A stretch of DNA of 64,000 nt. It comes from Neckera pumila. Taxonomy: Eukaryota; Streptophyta; Bryopsida; Hypnales; Neckeraceae. Below are positions 34,324 to 47,957 of this stretch, one piece after another. A program made the position numbers and the translations under genes. Where the stretch lies: positions 22,460,065 through 22,524,064 of the forward strand of contig OZ018416.1 of NCBI GenBank assembly GCA_963969595.1. Reading direction: 5' to 3'. Numbering within the stretch: the first letter of the stretch is position 1; the number at the start of each line of letters is the position of its first letter. Below the pieces are notes generated by a model. The model saw only the letters and a program-made list of their open reading frames with translations. It made no database searches and had not been told where the DNA came from.

Positions 34324-36495
34324 ATGAGCCGGCGGTGCTCGCACTGCGGCCTGAATGGCCACAACAGCCGGACGTGCCCCGACCGCGGGGTGCGTCTGTT
34401 CGGCGTCCGCCTCACGGACGGCATCAGCAGCATCAGCAGCATGAACATGCGCAAGAGCGTCAGCATGAACAACCTCAGTCACTACGCCAGCCCGCACAAT
34501 CCCCCATCGCCGCCGGAGCCTTCGGAGTCGGGCGCGGCGCCGGACGGCTACGTGTCGGATGGCTTGGTGCAGACGTCCAACAACGCCCGCGAACGGAAAA
34601 AAGGTACCTCCCGAGAGCTCCTGCCTGGCCCTTCTATGCGAAATGCGAAAGGGTAACCTCCTTCTTGGCTTCCCTTTTTCCCCCCACAAGCTGGTGTGTG
34701 TGGAAGAAGCTCTGCTAATCTGTTAAGTCGTGAAATCGTCTAGAAGGCCGGATGTGTGCAAGGAGCCCTGGATTGCGAAATGCGGAAGGCAAAATCTCCT
34801 TCTTGGCTTCCCTTTTTCCCACAAACTCGTGTGCGTGGAAGAAGTTCTTCAAGTCTGTTAAACCGTTAAGTGGTCTAGAAGGTCGGATGTGTGCAAGGAG
34901 TCTTGCAAATTTGGGCTACTGTTCGGTATCGTCGTTGTTGTTTGACGCCATTTCCATTTCGGGGAAGAGTGTAGAATCGGGGACCTCCCTTGCAGTATAC
35001 ACAGGCATCTCCATGGAGGATGTTTGTACTAGGGACATTCTGCAGCGGAAGTTCTCGATTCTACATGTGTCTCTCATTTCGTAACACGGGTGCTTGTGGA
35101 ACCCGGGAATTTCTGCCTGGAAGAATTCTTGCCCAAGTTTGTACGAGAGCTTCATTGCGAGATTCGACGAGCACACACCTCAGTGTGAAACCAGCGCACT
35201 AGTGTAGGTGTAACTGTTGAATTTGCTTTTACATTTGCATCGGAGCATGTAGCTAAAAAAGCGGTGCCAATCTTGAAATGTATTTAACTTCAGATGTCGA
35301 GGTCTCGGCAATTTGAATGCGAGAGTCGTCTGTTCACTATTTGGTATCTAGACGAGAGGACCGTGGTATTTGTAGAGGCTCTTCGTACATTTCGTTTATG
35401 CGATAGTCTAACTATTGGCTTCGTATTGTGGCAGGGGTACCGTGGACGGAAGATGAGCATCGGCTGTTTCTGCTGGGGTTGCAGAAATTGGGGAAAGGTG
35501 ACTGGCGAGGCATCTCGCGGAACTTCGTGCAGACGCGTACGCCTACCCAAGTCGCGAGCCATGCGCAGAAGTACTTCATCCGACAAAGCAACATGAACAA
35601 GCGAAAGAGACGGTCAAGCCTGTTTGACATTGTTTCCGAATCGGTATGCGTCAACATTGAGTTCTTTCGAATTGCCGAGAGAGAGACTCTGCGTTAATGT
35701 TGCTATTCAATTGTTTGTATTACTTGTGCTCTCGACTGAGTGCGTTTCTGTGAATTTCAGGGTGTTCCTTCAATTGCTGAGGAGTCGACCTCGGTTGCTG
35801 ACCAAGAGCACGGCAACCCCATTCACCAATTGAGTTTGGGTCCGAGCTCCATGTACTCGTCCGGGGTGCTGTATGAGCCAACCTCAATGCAGGGGTATGG
35901 GAGTTTGTCCGCTCGGCCTTATTCAATGCCCAAGCACATGACGCTTCCTATGGCCCTGCCGTTGATGTCCATTGGGAACCCGGGAGCAGTGGTGACAGCC
36001 GACCAAGTCACCGAAGTGGTTGGGATGGGCTACAGCATGGAAAATACTTCTAGAAACGGTATGAGTTACAACATGGAGAATGCTTCGAATGAGAGACCAG
36101 TTGGGATGAGTTCCACTATGGAAGGAACTGGAGTGGCCGTTGAGAAGGGCCCTGCTCTATCCCTTGGGGGCTCCTCAGGACTTCCTAAAATGCCCTTTTC
36201 CTTCAACTCGTGGCCTGGTCAAGGGTTTAGGGTGCCTGTGGGCTCATCTCCACCGAATTCCAACATTGTGAGACCCACGGCGAAGGTCGCTGCTGTTACT
36301 GCTGCACCCGTCAAGATGGAGGACGATTCCAAGGATATAGCACAGCTCAGCCTAGGTCTGTCACCTCCTGAGCCTTCTCAATTAACCGCTAAGCTTCTTG
36401 ACCCGCCTTCTAGACATACGTCCGCGTTCCATGTGAGCTCTTCGTTCGACACGAACAGTATACAACAAGGAGTGAATGCCATCAGCGTGGTTTGA
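34324..36495 (+). CDS. MYB-related (single-repeat, SHAQKYF) transcription factor with N-terminal CCHC knuckle
   Basis: Predicted 407-residue nuclear DNA-binding protein. Exons 34324-34603, 35435-35643 and 35761-36495 join in frame at GT-AG introns and end in TGA. Residues 5-18 form a CX2CX4HX4C knuckle (C5, C8, H13, C18), followed by a RLFGV motif at about 24-28 known as a repression motif in plants. The MYB repeat spans about 95-144 with W97 and W117 and the diagnostic SHAQKYF at 135-141, which places it in the R1/CCA1-like group with plant MYBS3/KUA1-type proteins that bind I-box or TATCCA-like sites. A basic KRKRR stretch follows. The tail has Ser/Pro-rich DNA and an LSLGL motif near residue 340, a possible LxLxL (EAR-type) repressor motif. 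ATG at 34324 is chosen because family members begin MSRRCSHCG. Which family member this is cannot be decided here. Confidence 0.95.
34638..34905 (+). repeat. Tandem duplication in MYB intron 1, period 137 bp
   Basis: Units at 34638-34774 and 34775-34905 share GCGAAATGCG, CTCCTTCTTGGCTTCCC, GGAAGAAG and GGATGTGTGCAAGGAG. The first unit begins 35 bp after the donor site. Divergence is modest. Confidence 0.88.
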
Positions 36496-38098
36496 AGGCA
36501 TTAGTTAGATTTTTTTGTTTCGTAGATGAGAGTAGGTTTCAGCGCAACTGCGGTTTAGATGAACGACAGACTGCAATAGAAAAAAATAGCATTCCGGTCC
36601 CCTGCAGACTAATTCTTTATGTACATAGTTACATTTATTTTTGTGCCAGAGGCTAGGCAGTTCTTAGCAGTTGTAAAATGACACTGAAGGAGATTATAGC
36701 TTTCCAAGTTCCATCAGTGGCCGTGGTTTGTGCAAGATTAGAGCCACATTCCGAATCAGCCAGTTGAGAGCTAAGAATGGCGTCAGTCGCTACTCATCTG
36801 AGAATTCCTTCTTGTACTTTTATAAGGTTTATGTATAATTGCTTGGACTGTCTTCTCTACATTGAAGAGAGTAATTCTTGTTTCGCGTGGGCCATTGTTC
36901 CAGTCCTGGTTTCATTACCGCAGGGTTGCTTCTGAAGAGAATACTGTTTAATATTATTGTTATTATGTCGAATGCAAATGCAGCGATTTCATCACAAACA
37001 CGAAATCCTCACTCATAATGAGTACAGCCCTCGGGAGCATAGTAATGTTTCTTGGTTGCAGCGCACTTAACTCTCTGCAATGACACTTTGTAATTGCACA
37101 TTCCATTTGGATATGCTGAGATTCTGTCGTGTTGTGTGCATATCTGATTGGAACCATTGGACAGCTTGCTCTGTTCCGCATGCCAAGGTGTGAACTCGTG
37201 TAGAAGCCGCGGAGAGGCAGTGTCATTATAACTTCGAGGATTGAGTGGGAGCTATGAGTGGGAGCGATTCATTCGCACTACGGTACTGACAGGAGAGAAA
37301 TTTGGAAATCTCCAACTATATTCTGAAGCGTACTTGCAGGCCGGGAATCATGTGCTGACCCAGTTTGCAAATGGTTTCAGCCTGACACAGACAATGACCA
37401 GAAAAGCTGCATTGGCCTGTTCACTGGATGTGGGGTCCTTTTTCCAGTGGATCAGTGATCATTTGCGTGGTCAACTGAGTTAAGTTATTAGTGAAGAGGA
37501 AAGGCTGGCTGTCGTTTGCATCATGGCTGTACTGCTCACTGCTGAAGTCTCAACTTATTACTTGAATCATGAGCATCTGGAGTCATGCTCTCCCTAGCAA
37601 ATAGCAAAGCCTGCTTGACGGGAGTGGGGGTCATGCAGATCTTCTGCAGGTGGTGTCTTCTAGTTGACCTAAGAAATAACCAGATTTTGCAATGTTCGGA
37701 GAGAATACTCAACTCCATCGAACCCTTCAAGGGCAGTCTGTCTTGTTACTGAGGTTTTGTCTACGGTAAGTGCACTCAACCTCAATGGAGTTTCGCATTG
37801 CATGAGAGGGGAGGCATGCTCATTTCCATAACATGGGTTTGCTTTAGGAAAATGATGCTCTTTCTTTTTCTTTAACCCATGATGGACAATGAGGATATTT
37901 AGTGCCCGATGAATGACAAAGCATCTTTCTATTTGGAAGAGAAGGGCAATCTTTCATCCTTGGAATTTGTTTGGAAAGGAGATGGTCTTCTATAATAGGT
38001 TGATCTCCAATGAGTGATTCTAATTTGTCTTTAATTTTCTCATGATGCAATTGGTGACGAAATCTCTCATTTCTACGAAGATCACCTGTCTTTTAGGG
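36496..38098. other. 3' flank of the MYB gene
   Basis: The first 400 bp or so are probably 3' untranslated DNA. Beyond that there are open frames of up to about 80 codons (for example 37241-37483) with no recognisable similarity. No mobile element is seen before C3. Confidence 0.4.
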
Positions 38099-39040
38099 GT
38101 AAACCCTTAAAGGACCAAACGGCGTTTTTTTGGCAACATAGCGATTTTGGACAACTCATTACAAACAGAAATTTTATTTTTTTCCTTTGAAAATTGCATA
38201 CAACGTGTGCCCAAGGAGTAGCTTTAAGGCCCAACAATTTTCAAATCTTTTGACTACATGGTTAAAAAGTTATTGGATGATATGTCATTTTCAACAATTG
38301 GCAGAATGGCCAGCCAATTCTAAAAAATTCTAAAAAATCACTTTTTAAAAAAGAAAAAATTTGAAATTGGTTTTCTAGATTTATATATATGTGCAAAGCT
38401 TTGAATTATTCCATTTTGATTTATGTAATGAAAATTATGAGGTGTTCTAGTTTGCGGGTAGTTATAGATTCCCTACTCTAAAATAAACTTTAAAGTCCTT
38501 TATTTAACTCAATTTTTTATATTTTTGAAACAAAATAAAAGCATAGGATGTATATTGTTTATTACAACATTACAACCATTGAAATTGACATTTTTCAATT
38601 CCATAATTAAATTCTTAACAATTTAGTGTTTTGAATCATTCTCTACTTCTTTCTACAACCTATTTTTTTCCTATATGTTGTAAATGATTTGAAATTTTTC
38701 AAGCATATAGCCAACTTGCTTTGAAAAATGAATCCGAAGAGTAACCACCATTTGGGAACTTTTTTCATTTAAATGTGACCTTGCAAAGTGTAGCTTCCTG
38801 GTTTTCTGCAAGGTCAAAAATAGGATTTTTATCAATTCAAATGCTAATATCTTGCAATCTACAAGGTGGAAAATTCTGAATTTTTTTCAAACAATTCATA
38901 TTCTCAAACAAGCTTACTACAAGATCCTACAATTACATGTTTCCAATACTATTTTTGTTCTTAAATTTGGTACTTGTACTAGAAATGGCAGTTTTGGAGC
39001 ATTTTTGGTGAAAACATAATCTCTGACCTATAGGGGTTAA
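38099..39040 (+). mobile_element. TTAA element C3, family C, forward
   Basis: About 940 bp. The left end reads TAAACCCTTAAAGGACC and directly abuts a stray right-end remnant TTTTAGGGGTAA; the right end is CCTATAGGGGTTAA. Family C landmarks AAGGAGTAGCTTTAAGGCC and ACTACATGGTTAAAAAG are intact. Confidence 0.85.
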
Positions 39041-39696
39041 ATCCTTGATTTAGTATGATTGACCTAGATTCAACCATTCAACATTGAAGTTATGTCTAGT
39101 AAAGCAAAAGCATAGCCTCAATATGAGAAATAACATCCCTAGCTTCTTCCCAGGCTCTATATGATATTTCTCTTATAAAGGCTTTGCTTTTGCATTACTT
39201 CATCTATAAACAACACTAACAATAATTGAGCATATCCACTATAATAAAATATGAATTTTTTTATTGGATCTTATTGGTAAAGTGGAAGTGTATTCTAACA
39301 CACTGTAGAACATTGTATAAATAAGTTATGAAATTTCAACTATTTATTATTTGCACGTGTAGCCAAAATCAACACTAGACTCTTCTAGGCTCTCATGGAT
39401 TGATTGAATGTATCTAATGTCATCAAAGTGTCTTTTCTTTTCTTTTCCAAATGTAGGTGTCACATTTTGGGCAATGAAGATTATAGGTGCACATTCCTAG
39501 TAGAAACATGGTATGTGGAAGATGAGGAAATGACCTACAAAAACTCTAGTGGAAACATCATATGTAGAGATCAAAGAACTGATTCACAAAACAACCTATA
39601 TAACCAATTGTGCTAGTCACAAATAGACCATGCAAGCATTTTCTTTAGTCTATACATACTGCGTGTTCACTAGGATTTGTACACTTTGAGACAAAT
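39041..39696. other. Unassigned AT-rich DNA
   Basis: No gene or repeat recognised. Confidence 0.35.
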
Positions 39697-39720
39697 TTAA
39701 CCCTTAAATGCCCAAGGCAC
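39697..39720 (+). mobile_element. Solitary TTAA terminus-like sequence
   Basis: TTAACCCTTAAATGCCC resembles the element termini, and GCACAAATTATGGTGCC just after it is a small hairpin. I cannot find its partner end. Confidence 0.35.
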
Positions 39721-40365
39721 AAATTATGGTGCCGGAAAAATTTGAAGTTAAATGAAACCTAACAAAGTTTCTATTTTTAGGAATTTATATTCTTTTAAAT
39801 TCTTTTTAAAGTCAAATTTTAGCATCAAAAATTTGATTTTGAAAATGTGATTATGATTTTTCTATTCAAGATTTTGAATAAGGGTGTCCACTGCAAATCT
39901 TGATTTTTTAGTGTTGAGGGTTCTTAGAAATGAACCTCAAATACATTAGATCTAGGATAGAAATTCATTTAAAAAAAAGCAAGAGTAGATTTTGAGAAGC
40001 CTTAAATTGATTGGAGTTATGCATGTTTTTTCCTTTAACCTCATATTTTTTGTGTGACCAAATTTTTAGTTTGACATGTGAAAAGAAGATTGAAAGACTT
40101 CAAATCTTTTTTCTAGTTTTATATAATCTTTCAATCCATAGGTGATTTTAGTGTGTGTTTTTTTCCCATGGAATTTGTAACATGGATAATTTGAATGTGT
40201 ACAATTACAATTAAAAAAAAAAACTAATAAAATTTATCAAAATGTTGACTTTTTGTTCAATTTAGAGCAAATTCCAAGAAGCTAAAAAAAGGCCCTTGGA
40301 AAATATGGTACACAAAAAATTTGAAAAAATCCATAGGATCAAATAACAACCTATTATTTTTCTTG

Positions 40366-40760
40366 ACTAGCTAAAAGATAGGGGTGTTTGAGCATAGTTT
40401 TTGTTTTCTTAACTAGCTCTTGTAACAAGCATAATTCCTCAATTGTGTGGAATAATTTTGATAATTTCCACCATTGAAATGAAAGAAGACTTATTTAGCT
40501 TTCCTATAAAAAGAAAGGATCAACAAAATTGCACAATATTTGAGAAAATGCCACCATTGACAAGATTAATGAAAGATGTTTGATCATACACTACTTTGTA
40601 TGTACGCTGTAATTGAAATGTTGAAATTAGAATGCTCAAAAGTGCTCCTAAAACTCTGATTGCTTTTCCACATGTATATATCATCATCATATTGATGTAA
40701 TTTTTTTCAAATCATTTTGAGTTGTAGAAAAAAGGGTGTGCGAAAGCTTCCTTTTGCAAT
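40366..40760 (-). mobile_element. Fragment of family E, reverse (E2)
   Basis: Begins with a decayed terminus near CTAAAAGATA at 40371, then matches the inverse of E1's 3' half: CTTAACTAGCTCTTGTAACA, GAAATGAAAGAAGACTTAT, GCACAATATTTGAGAAAATG. The 5' end of the element is not identifiable. Confidence 0.6.
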
Positions 40761-43700
40761 AAATTTTGAAGCATAACTTGCATGAAGTTGAAATTTTTAT
40801 TGGAGATGTCTGTCTTGAGGGTAATTATATCTCATATTTTTTAGAAATTTTTAAAAAACATTTTATATTTTAAAAACTATTAAAAAAATATGGCATGTTT
40901 TGTGTTTTAGGAGTTTTGAGTATTATGGAGTCCCCAAATTTATTGATTTAGAGCTAAAATTTCTATGGGCTAATTGCATAGTAGAAACTCATGTTTCTAC
41001 CACGGGAAATTAAAAAATATTTTATTTTGTGTTGTTTACGTCTATACAAAGAAGGCTCCCTTGCACACGCAGTTTTGAACATTTAAGATGGTTTCAAGAT
41101 CAAATTTTTGGTCAAATCTATTCACCATGAAGTCTTTCCAAATTTTATATTTTTAATTTCTTTTAAATTTGTTTTTCCTATTTTTTACATATTAAAAACA
41201 TCTACAATATTGTTTTATCCTGATAATTTGGAACACAATTATAATTTTTGGTGAATAACTTTTGACCTAGATTTTTTTAGATCTAAAATTTTGGAGATAT
41301 GCTATTTTTAGTATTGTACAAATTATATTTATTTTGTTTTATTTTAATTTATTTTGTTTTATTTTTTAAAATTCATATGCAAAAGCTTATGAATACTGGA
41401 GTACTAACTGAAAACAGCCAAAGTGGAACAAAAACAGACACTCTTTCTTGCAACGACTCGTACAATTTAATTTCTTATTAGTCTTCTTGTAGACATAAGT
41501 GTGGTTATCATTATTTTTGTCATTATTTCTTACATATAAATGCTTTAGAATATAAGACAAAACTTGAATGCTTCATAGAATAGAACTTTGACCCCTCTAA
41601 AATTTACATCCATGCAAAAAATACTAGACCTGTAGGTGATTTGAATGATTTGTAAGGTCAAAATTCACAAATATGTTTGTAACTATTTGTCAAATCAATT
41701 TAAATGTAACTTTGGATGTTTTTTGATAAATACAATTTTCTTTTAGATATCAAAATTTCTTTATGATTGGTTACAAAAAATTACATTTCAATTTTCTTGG
41801 TGAAAAATGGATAAACAGTTGATAGTGAAAATGTCATCTCACTAACAATAAATTTTCAATTTCATAATCAGATTGGAGTCTATTTCCAATAAGAGAGATA
41901 TAATTGTAATGTTCTTAATTTGAAATACATAAATAATTCAGTTTATTATATAAAAATTCTTCTATTCTAAATTTATTATTAAAGTTAAACAATAACAACA
42001 TTTTGGAAATTCTACCAAAGGCTTTGGTCCAAAGCTACAATATTCCCAAAATGTGTGTGTGTGTTGCAAGATATCATGATATATATTGATTTCATTCATC
42101 CAAAAGCAAGGTCCACTTATATTTTTGGGAAGCAACCAAGCTTTGAACTTTAATAAAACACAACGAAAGTATGATAAACACAATTATATACAGAGAGAGT
42201 ATACCAAATACCCATGCATTACATTTATACAATTTTTTGGGTCTATGTCTTTTTGAACTATAGTATTTAGAACTTTAGATGGGCCTAAAACAGATAAAAT
42301 GGTAGCTCAAAATTTGTATGTCATGAAATGAGTACCTTCTACTTAATAAGAAAGGTTGATATCAAATTGCATTAGCAACTTTTTTGCTCACTGAAGAAAT
42401 TTGTTTATTTGCTTGTTTTTGCTTATTTGTCAATTTGAGTTATTGTAATTCCAAACTCTGAAAAAAAATCAACTAAGCTCTCCATTTTTCATCTTTATAG
42501 TTTGATTTTGATGAAGATTAAAAATGGCATTATTAAAATACTGATCTAGAATATTGTAATCTGAATTGAAAAGAACCAAAAGAGGAAAATCAACAAATGA
42601 TGACTATTATTATAAGAACACTTATTGTAATCTATGTCTACAAAGAGTCTCCCAACTACAATTGTTGTGAAGTGCAAATAGAGGCCAAAAGCACCAAATG
42701 CTTACTTGTTTTATTTATCCTTTTCTTGAAAGAAAAAACTTTTAAAGTCATGAAATATAATCTCTTTGAATTTCTATCTACTCCTGTCCATGTAAATGAG
42801 GTTGCGCTTTGTTTAGGCATACCCATGCAAGGTAGCATCACCTAAAATTGAGTGAATCTTTCTTATATTAGGCAAGTATAAGAGGCCAAAATTCAAATAG
42901 TGGTAGATCTTCTAAAAATGTTTCTAATTTCAATGTCAATGTATTGAACATTGTGCAAAAGCATCTATTTATTCTCATGATCTTCAGAGCTTGTTTTTGG
43001 AAATATGTAGTTTTGAGTGATCCTATTTTGAAGAGGAAACTTCCATTCTATTTTGGAATTGGGAATTTACTTTCTAAAGTTCATAATGCTATCATTTCTA
43101 TGTAAGTAGGAAAAAATTACATTCTAGGAGTAGCTTTGCTACATTGTCAAACTAAAAGCAATCCAAAAGTTAAAGTTCATTGTTAAAATGAGTTTTTTGG
43201 AAGTTAAAAAATTGCCTCCCAATTGTCACAAGCCTCCTCCAAAATATTTGCCAACCAATAATTCTCATTCTCTACTTGCAAATGTTGCACTCTTCCATGT
43301 AGAATTCCATGTTTTTTGTTTTTTTTATTTGTCTGGTTCTAGGTGCACGGAAGTTTGCTTTAAGGAAGGAGCAAACAAGAAACAACATTCCTATTTCTTG
43401 GAAGGAAATATTAGAGTGTTCATGGACGCCCAACTCAGTTTGCATGATCTTGCAACTGGCGTCCACAATCCACTCTCAGTGCCCAGTCTAACAGGGCGAG
43501 AAGTTGGCCACTCAGACAATGGCTTTCAGATGACTCTCACTGTCTAGCTTTCGCTCTAAGATTCCATCTAGATAGATTGAGATCTTTAACTTGTTGAATG
43601 CACGGTCAGGGAAATAATATTCTAATCTTCTGGAAAAGAATCGACGGAGACTGTTTTCGCAAATGCTCATTGTGCTGCAGGTTCCTAGCTAGCTAACTTG

Positions 43701-45444
43701 AATTTCCAAGGTAGTTAGCAAACGCACACTTGGTGTTGATAGCGGTGTGAGCAAGGGTCTCAGACATGAATTAGGTTCACATCATCCTGCTAACATCACT
43801 TCGAATTGAACACCAAGTGTGAACATCTATACTTCAATTAGTGCGATCTCTTTGTAGTGTCCCACCTCTTGCATATATTGCACCTCAGCTGCGGACTCAC
43901 TTGCACTCTTTTTGTGCAATGGAAACTCCATAGTTGTCAATATACAAACAAGGACCTGCTGCCCATTTGACATGCCTCGCTTTTTGAGTAGCACCTTTTC
44001 CTCGAGCTCCCTCACCTTCAGTGTATGTCAACACAGCTTTTGTCGATGCAAGGCCTTCCTTCCCTTTGATCCATACTCCAGAGACAACAAATGATAACGT
44101 GTTTCTGAATCTCTTGTAACGAACGCATTAGCTTACACTGCATCTGAAACTCCTTACGGCAGGTTTTGCAGTACACATCGATCTGTGAAGGATCGTACTG
44201 AACTTAGTGTTGAAATGAAACATATTTAAACTTTTAGATCACACAATCCAAGTGCTCTTAAAAATCAGTCACACTCCAGTCGGTTTGAAATTTTATGGTG
44301 TTCGCAACTTGTGCACAATTGTTTTGTTTATTTATTTCTCGAAGTCGAAATTAGAAAAATAACAGGATGATGTCGATCTCTACTCCGGTGAAATAGTCAG
44401 GAAAATCTTCCATCGCTGGATATATTTAGTTGCAGTAATCACCCAATACGAAGAGCTCTTGGCAGCTTTCAAGAACTTCAAATCATATCATTCTGGAGCA
44501 GTGGAGAGACTGCATCCTGCACCCTCTCCCAGTGTTCAGCATATGGAGTTTTTTTCATGTTCAGAACACCAGTAAGTTTATTTACAATACCAAGGCCCAA
44601 CGGACATCCTACTGTGCGTTGACTAATGATGTAAAGAAGTGAAACCTTATGAATATTGACATAGTTTTCAATATTGAACTCAAAGAATATGTATACTCTC
44701 ATTGCAAAGTATTTCAAAGGTGTTGAAGCAACTGCTCAAGGAATGTTACGATAGCAAGGGGGTCAAACACCAAACGTGACGCAACTGTGATAATTACAGT
44801 ACATTGGACACGTGTGGCTTTTAATTAGTTTATCCTAATCAAGGGTACTTGCACATGCATGCTACCCAAATATAAAATGTTGCAAGGGTACAAACTTGGG
44901 CTGCAAAGATTGGAGAAATGACCCACAAAAGACCCACATGATGAACTTGACTACTTGGATCTTTTCATAAGCTTAGTCATTTTCTCAGTCTACGCAGATC
45001 AAGTTTCCACCAATGTTGAATGGGGTGGGTTTTTGAAACTTGAGGTGAGTATTTTAAATTTGCTGGCACCCACTTGCCTGTGCGCCAATTGTGTGTGTGG
45101 GACTTGCCACTTACAATACATGTGCATACAATTCTGTGAGAATCAACCATGACAGCTAAAGTGGCAGTTTTGAGGATCAATTTTTTCGTAGTCGTTTGAG
45201 TTGAAATTCTGCAAATCAAATAAGAGGCATTGCTTCATCAGTGTGTCTTTCAAAATGACAAATGCACATACATGCATTCTGTGATCCTGGCTTCTTCATA
45301 TCTCAATTACACCACCTGCAGTTCAGTAGGCTGGCACAGGTGCTTTGCAGGTTGATGCAAAAGGCCTGTGGGTTGCAAAAACTTAGAGAATCAATGCAAT
45401 GAATTTACCAGAAGGATGTGTTCAAGCCATTGTCCACTTTCAGG
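40761..45444. other. Long AT-rich stretch with nothing recognised
   Basis: Nearly 4.7 kb of AT-rich DNA without an identifiable element. At 43670-43830 a segment around CACACTTGGTGTTG is partly inverted by GAACACCAAGTGTGAAC. The open frame 43188-43547 (119 codons) has no family resemblance that I can name. Confidence 0.4.
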
Positions 45445-45676
45445 CAAACTCTTCCTGGTGCAATATTTGTTGGATTCTTGTGAAATTTTTACAAGAGGTG
45501 TGTTTCACTACTAGCTTGATGCCTAGAAAGGTTGTGAAATTTCAGACCAATCCAAAATGCGGTTAAACCGTGACTAGGATTGGTTTGAAATACTCTATGC
45601 ATTAGGCTAGTAGTAAAATACACCTCTCATAAAAATTCCACAAAAATCCAACAAATATTGCACCGGTAAGGGTTTG
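45445..45676. mobile_element. 232-bp fold-back MITE
   Basis: Arms begin CAAACTCTTCCTGGTGCAAT and end with the inverse ATTGCACCGGTAAGGGTTTG. Pairing continues through TTTGTTGGATT and AGAGGTGTGTTTCACTACTAG with few mismatches. Confidence 0.85.
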
Positions 45677-45765
45677 TTGAAAAATAGAAAATGGCTTAAA
45701 TCATGCCTCATGACTTTAAGGATTAAAGGCTATTCACACTGCCTTCCAATAAACATTAACCCCTA

Positions 45766-46607
45766 AAATACCAAGGCAGTTTCTGGCTCCAAAACCACTG
45801 AAAACTGCCATTCTGTTGCAATCACTCCCTAAACCAAAAAAGTTTGACCATACGGATTGGAAGATATTAGCATTTGAAGTTGGAAAAATAATTTTTTTGA
45901 ACTGCTGCCTGCAATTTCAGATGACTTTGACGGCCATTTGTGGATTTTTTTTGCACTACACACCATTAAGTTAAAAAAATTTGTGTTGAACATTTGAGTT
46001 GAGAGTTGCGGAAATTTTTTTCAGAATGTCAAAACGTGATTATCACATATAAAAAAATTGTTAAGTAGAAATAGGTCCAAAATTGAACAAAACACTAAAC
46101 TGTTAATAGCTCTTAGGTTGAATTAAAATACCATAATTACAGCGGTGGGATTGTTCTTGCAAAAAAATTTAACCTTTTCAAAAAAAAAAATTGAAAAAAT
46201 TTGAAAATTGCATTCAAATATGAATCCTATAAATTATTATTTTTGAAGATGCTTAGATTGCCCAAAATACAAGATTGTCCATAACTTTCTCGTTCTGAGT
46301 CCAAATAGAATGAATCAAAGCTTCAAATGTAGACAAAAATATAATCTTTGAGGAGGAAAAAATGAAAAAAAAAAAAAAAAAAAAATTTAAGTTTTTTTTT
46401 TCTGCTCGACGAACTGCTTTTTTGACTTTGGGTGGCATAACTTTTGCTCCCGGGCACCGATTGGAAAAAAATATATATTTTTAGAAAGCTAATGTGATTT
46501 CCTGTCTTCCAAAAAGTTTCAAAAAATCAGGTCAAAATTTCAGGTTGTACAAGCCTGCCCAAAATCCCAAGTGTCCCCCGAGGGGACTTTGGTACTTTAG
46601 GGGTTAA
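45766..46607 (+). mobile_element. TTAA element B4, diverged family B, forward
   Basis: 842 bp from TTAACCCCTAAAATACC to GGTACTTTAGGGGTTAA. It is collinear with B1 but more diverged and shorter. The symmetrical change GGACC to ATACC/GGTAC at both ends is notable. Confidence 0.85.
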
Positions 46608-46850
46608 GGACAATAAAATGATAAAGAGATTTAGGGAGGCAAATCATTTTACGGAAAACAAGGCCAAGGAATCAACGCAATACATAACAATCATCCAAAC
46701 TCTGAATATTCAACTATCCACTGAAAAGAGGCAAACATGCTAGTCTGCCTCATTTCTTCTCCTACCCCTTCCTCCGAAAATGCTCAACTGTTGATTTTTC
46801 CTTAAAAAAATCCAATCCTCCTTCTAATGCCGTTGATCTCAATACTTGGG

Positions 46851-47020
46851 ATACAATATTAATACATATAGAATACGAATAATGTACGGATACAATATAG
46901 TTATGGACATGGATACGAGTATTATATGGGTATGAATATCATACGGATACAATGATATTATATGGATACTATACGAGGATATGGATACAAGGATATAGAT
47001 ACAAGGATACAATTGATATA
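46851..47020. repeat. Degenerate GGATACAA-type tandem repeat
   Basis: Irregular units built on GGATACAATA and GGATACAAGGATA variants over about 170 bp. Confidence 0.7.
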
Positions 47021-47957
47021 TCCCATTTCGATTGCCAACCCCACCCTAGCTCAGAATCATAAAAAGGTGGGATGGATGGGTACTTGAAAAATAATTTTTA
47101 ATTAATTTGATTTTTTTAATTTTTTGAAGCTCACAAGGTATATGTTGATTGAAAAAAATAATAAATTCAATTTTTTTTAATTTTTTTTCAGTGGGTCATG
47201 ACAACCACCGTATCACTATCCACTGAAAAGAGGCAATTACTGCTTGGTCCCATTTCAAGGACTATAAACAATGCTAAGTAAAAACACTTGCATTTGAAAA
47301 AGCTTATGATTGATGCACAAGTGCAACGATTTTGGGACCTCACCAATAGATGGAGCCTCAAAGTTTAATTGTCATCATCATGTCCTAATTATTTGAATTA
47401 AGTTAAGAATTTAATGAAATTAATATGTGCGATAGAAAGGAACGTCTTTTGAGTTTCTTGAATTTGGTGAACTTCTTTTTGTTAATACCTGAAAGACCAA
47501 AATTCAGTCAAGTTCTTATGATCTCAATTTATGACATGATGATCTAAAAAAAATTGAAGATAGAAAAACTCATTAGCTTTGGGGGAATATAATTTTGACT
47601 ATTTCACTTGGTGTTGGAAAGCAAAAGTTATAGAAACTCAAAATTTAAATTTAAAATTTTTTTGTGTCAAAAAAAAAGTTTTTTGTCTATATGGTAAGCT
47701 TTGATTCATTATATTTAGATTAATGATGATAAAGTTATGGTAAATCTTGTTTTCCGGGCCATTGCCCATTATAACATCTTCTAAAAAAATTGTATCCATT
47801 TTTTAACTCAATTTTCACAAAATTTTCACAACTTTCCAATCTCACATGGTTTAGTTTTCTTGTTAGAACAATCTCATTATTGAGATTTGTGTATTTCAAT
47901 TACATCTTAGAACTATTAATGATTTTGTTCTTTTTTCTATCTCATACCTACTTCCAC

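Noticed and set aside
34186..34718. Long open frames of about 160 codons in other frames over MYB exon 1
   Set aside because: They are shadows of the GC-rich first exon; only the frame starting at 34324 encodes the CCHC knuckle and splices to the MYB repeat.
37241..37483. 80-codon plus-strand open frame downstream of the MYB gene
   Set aside because: No recognisable similarity and no splice or promoter support; length is compatible with chance.
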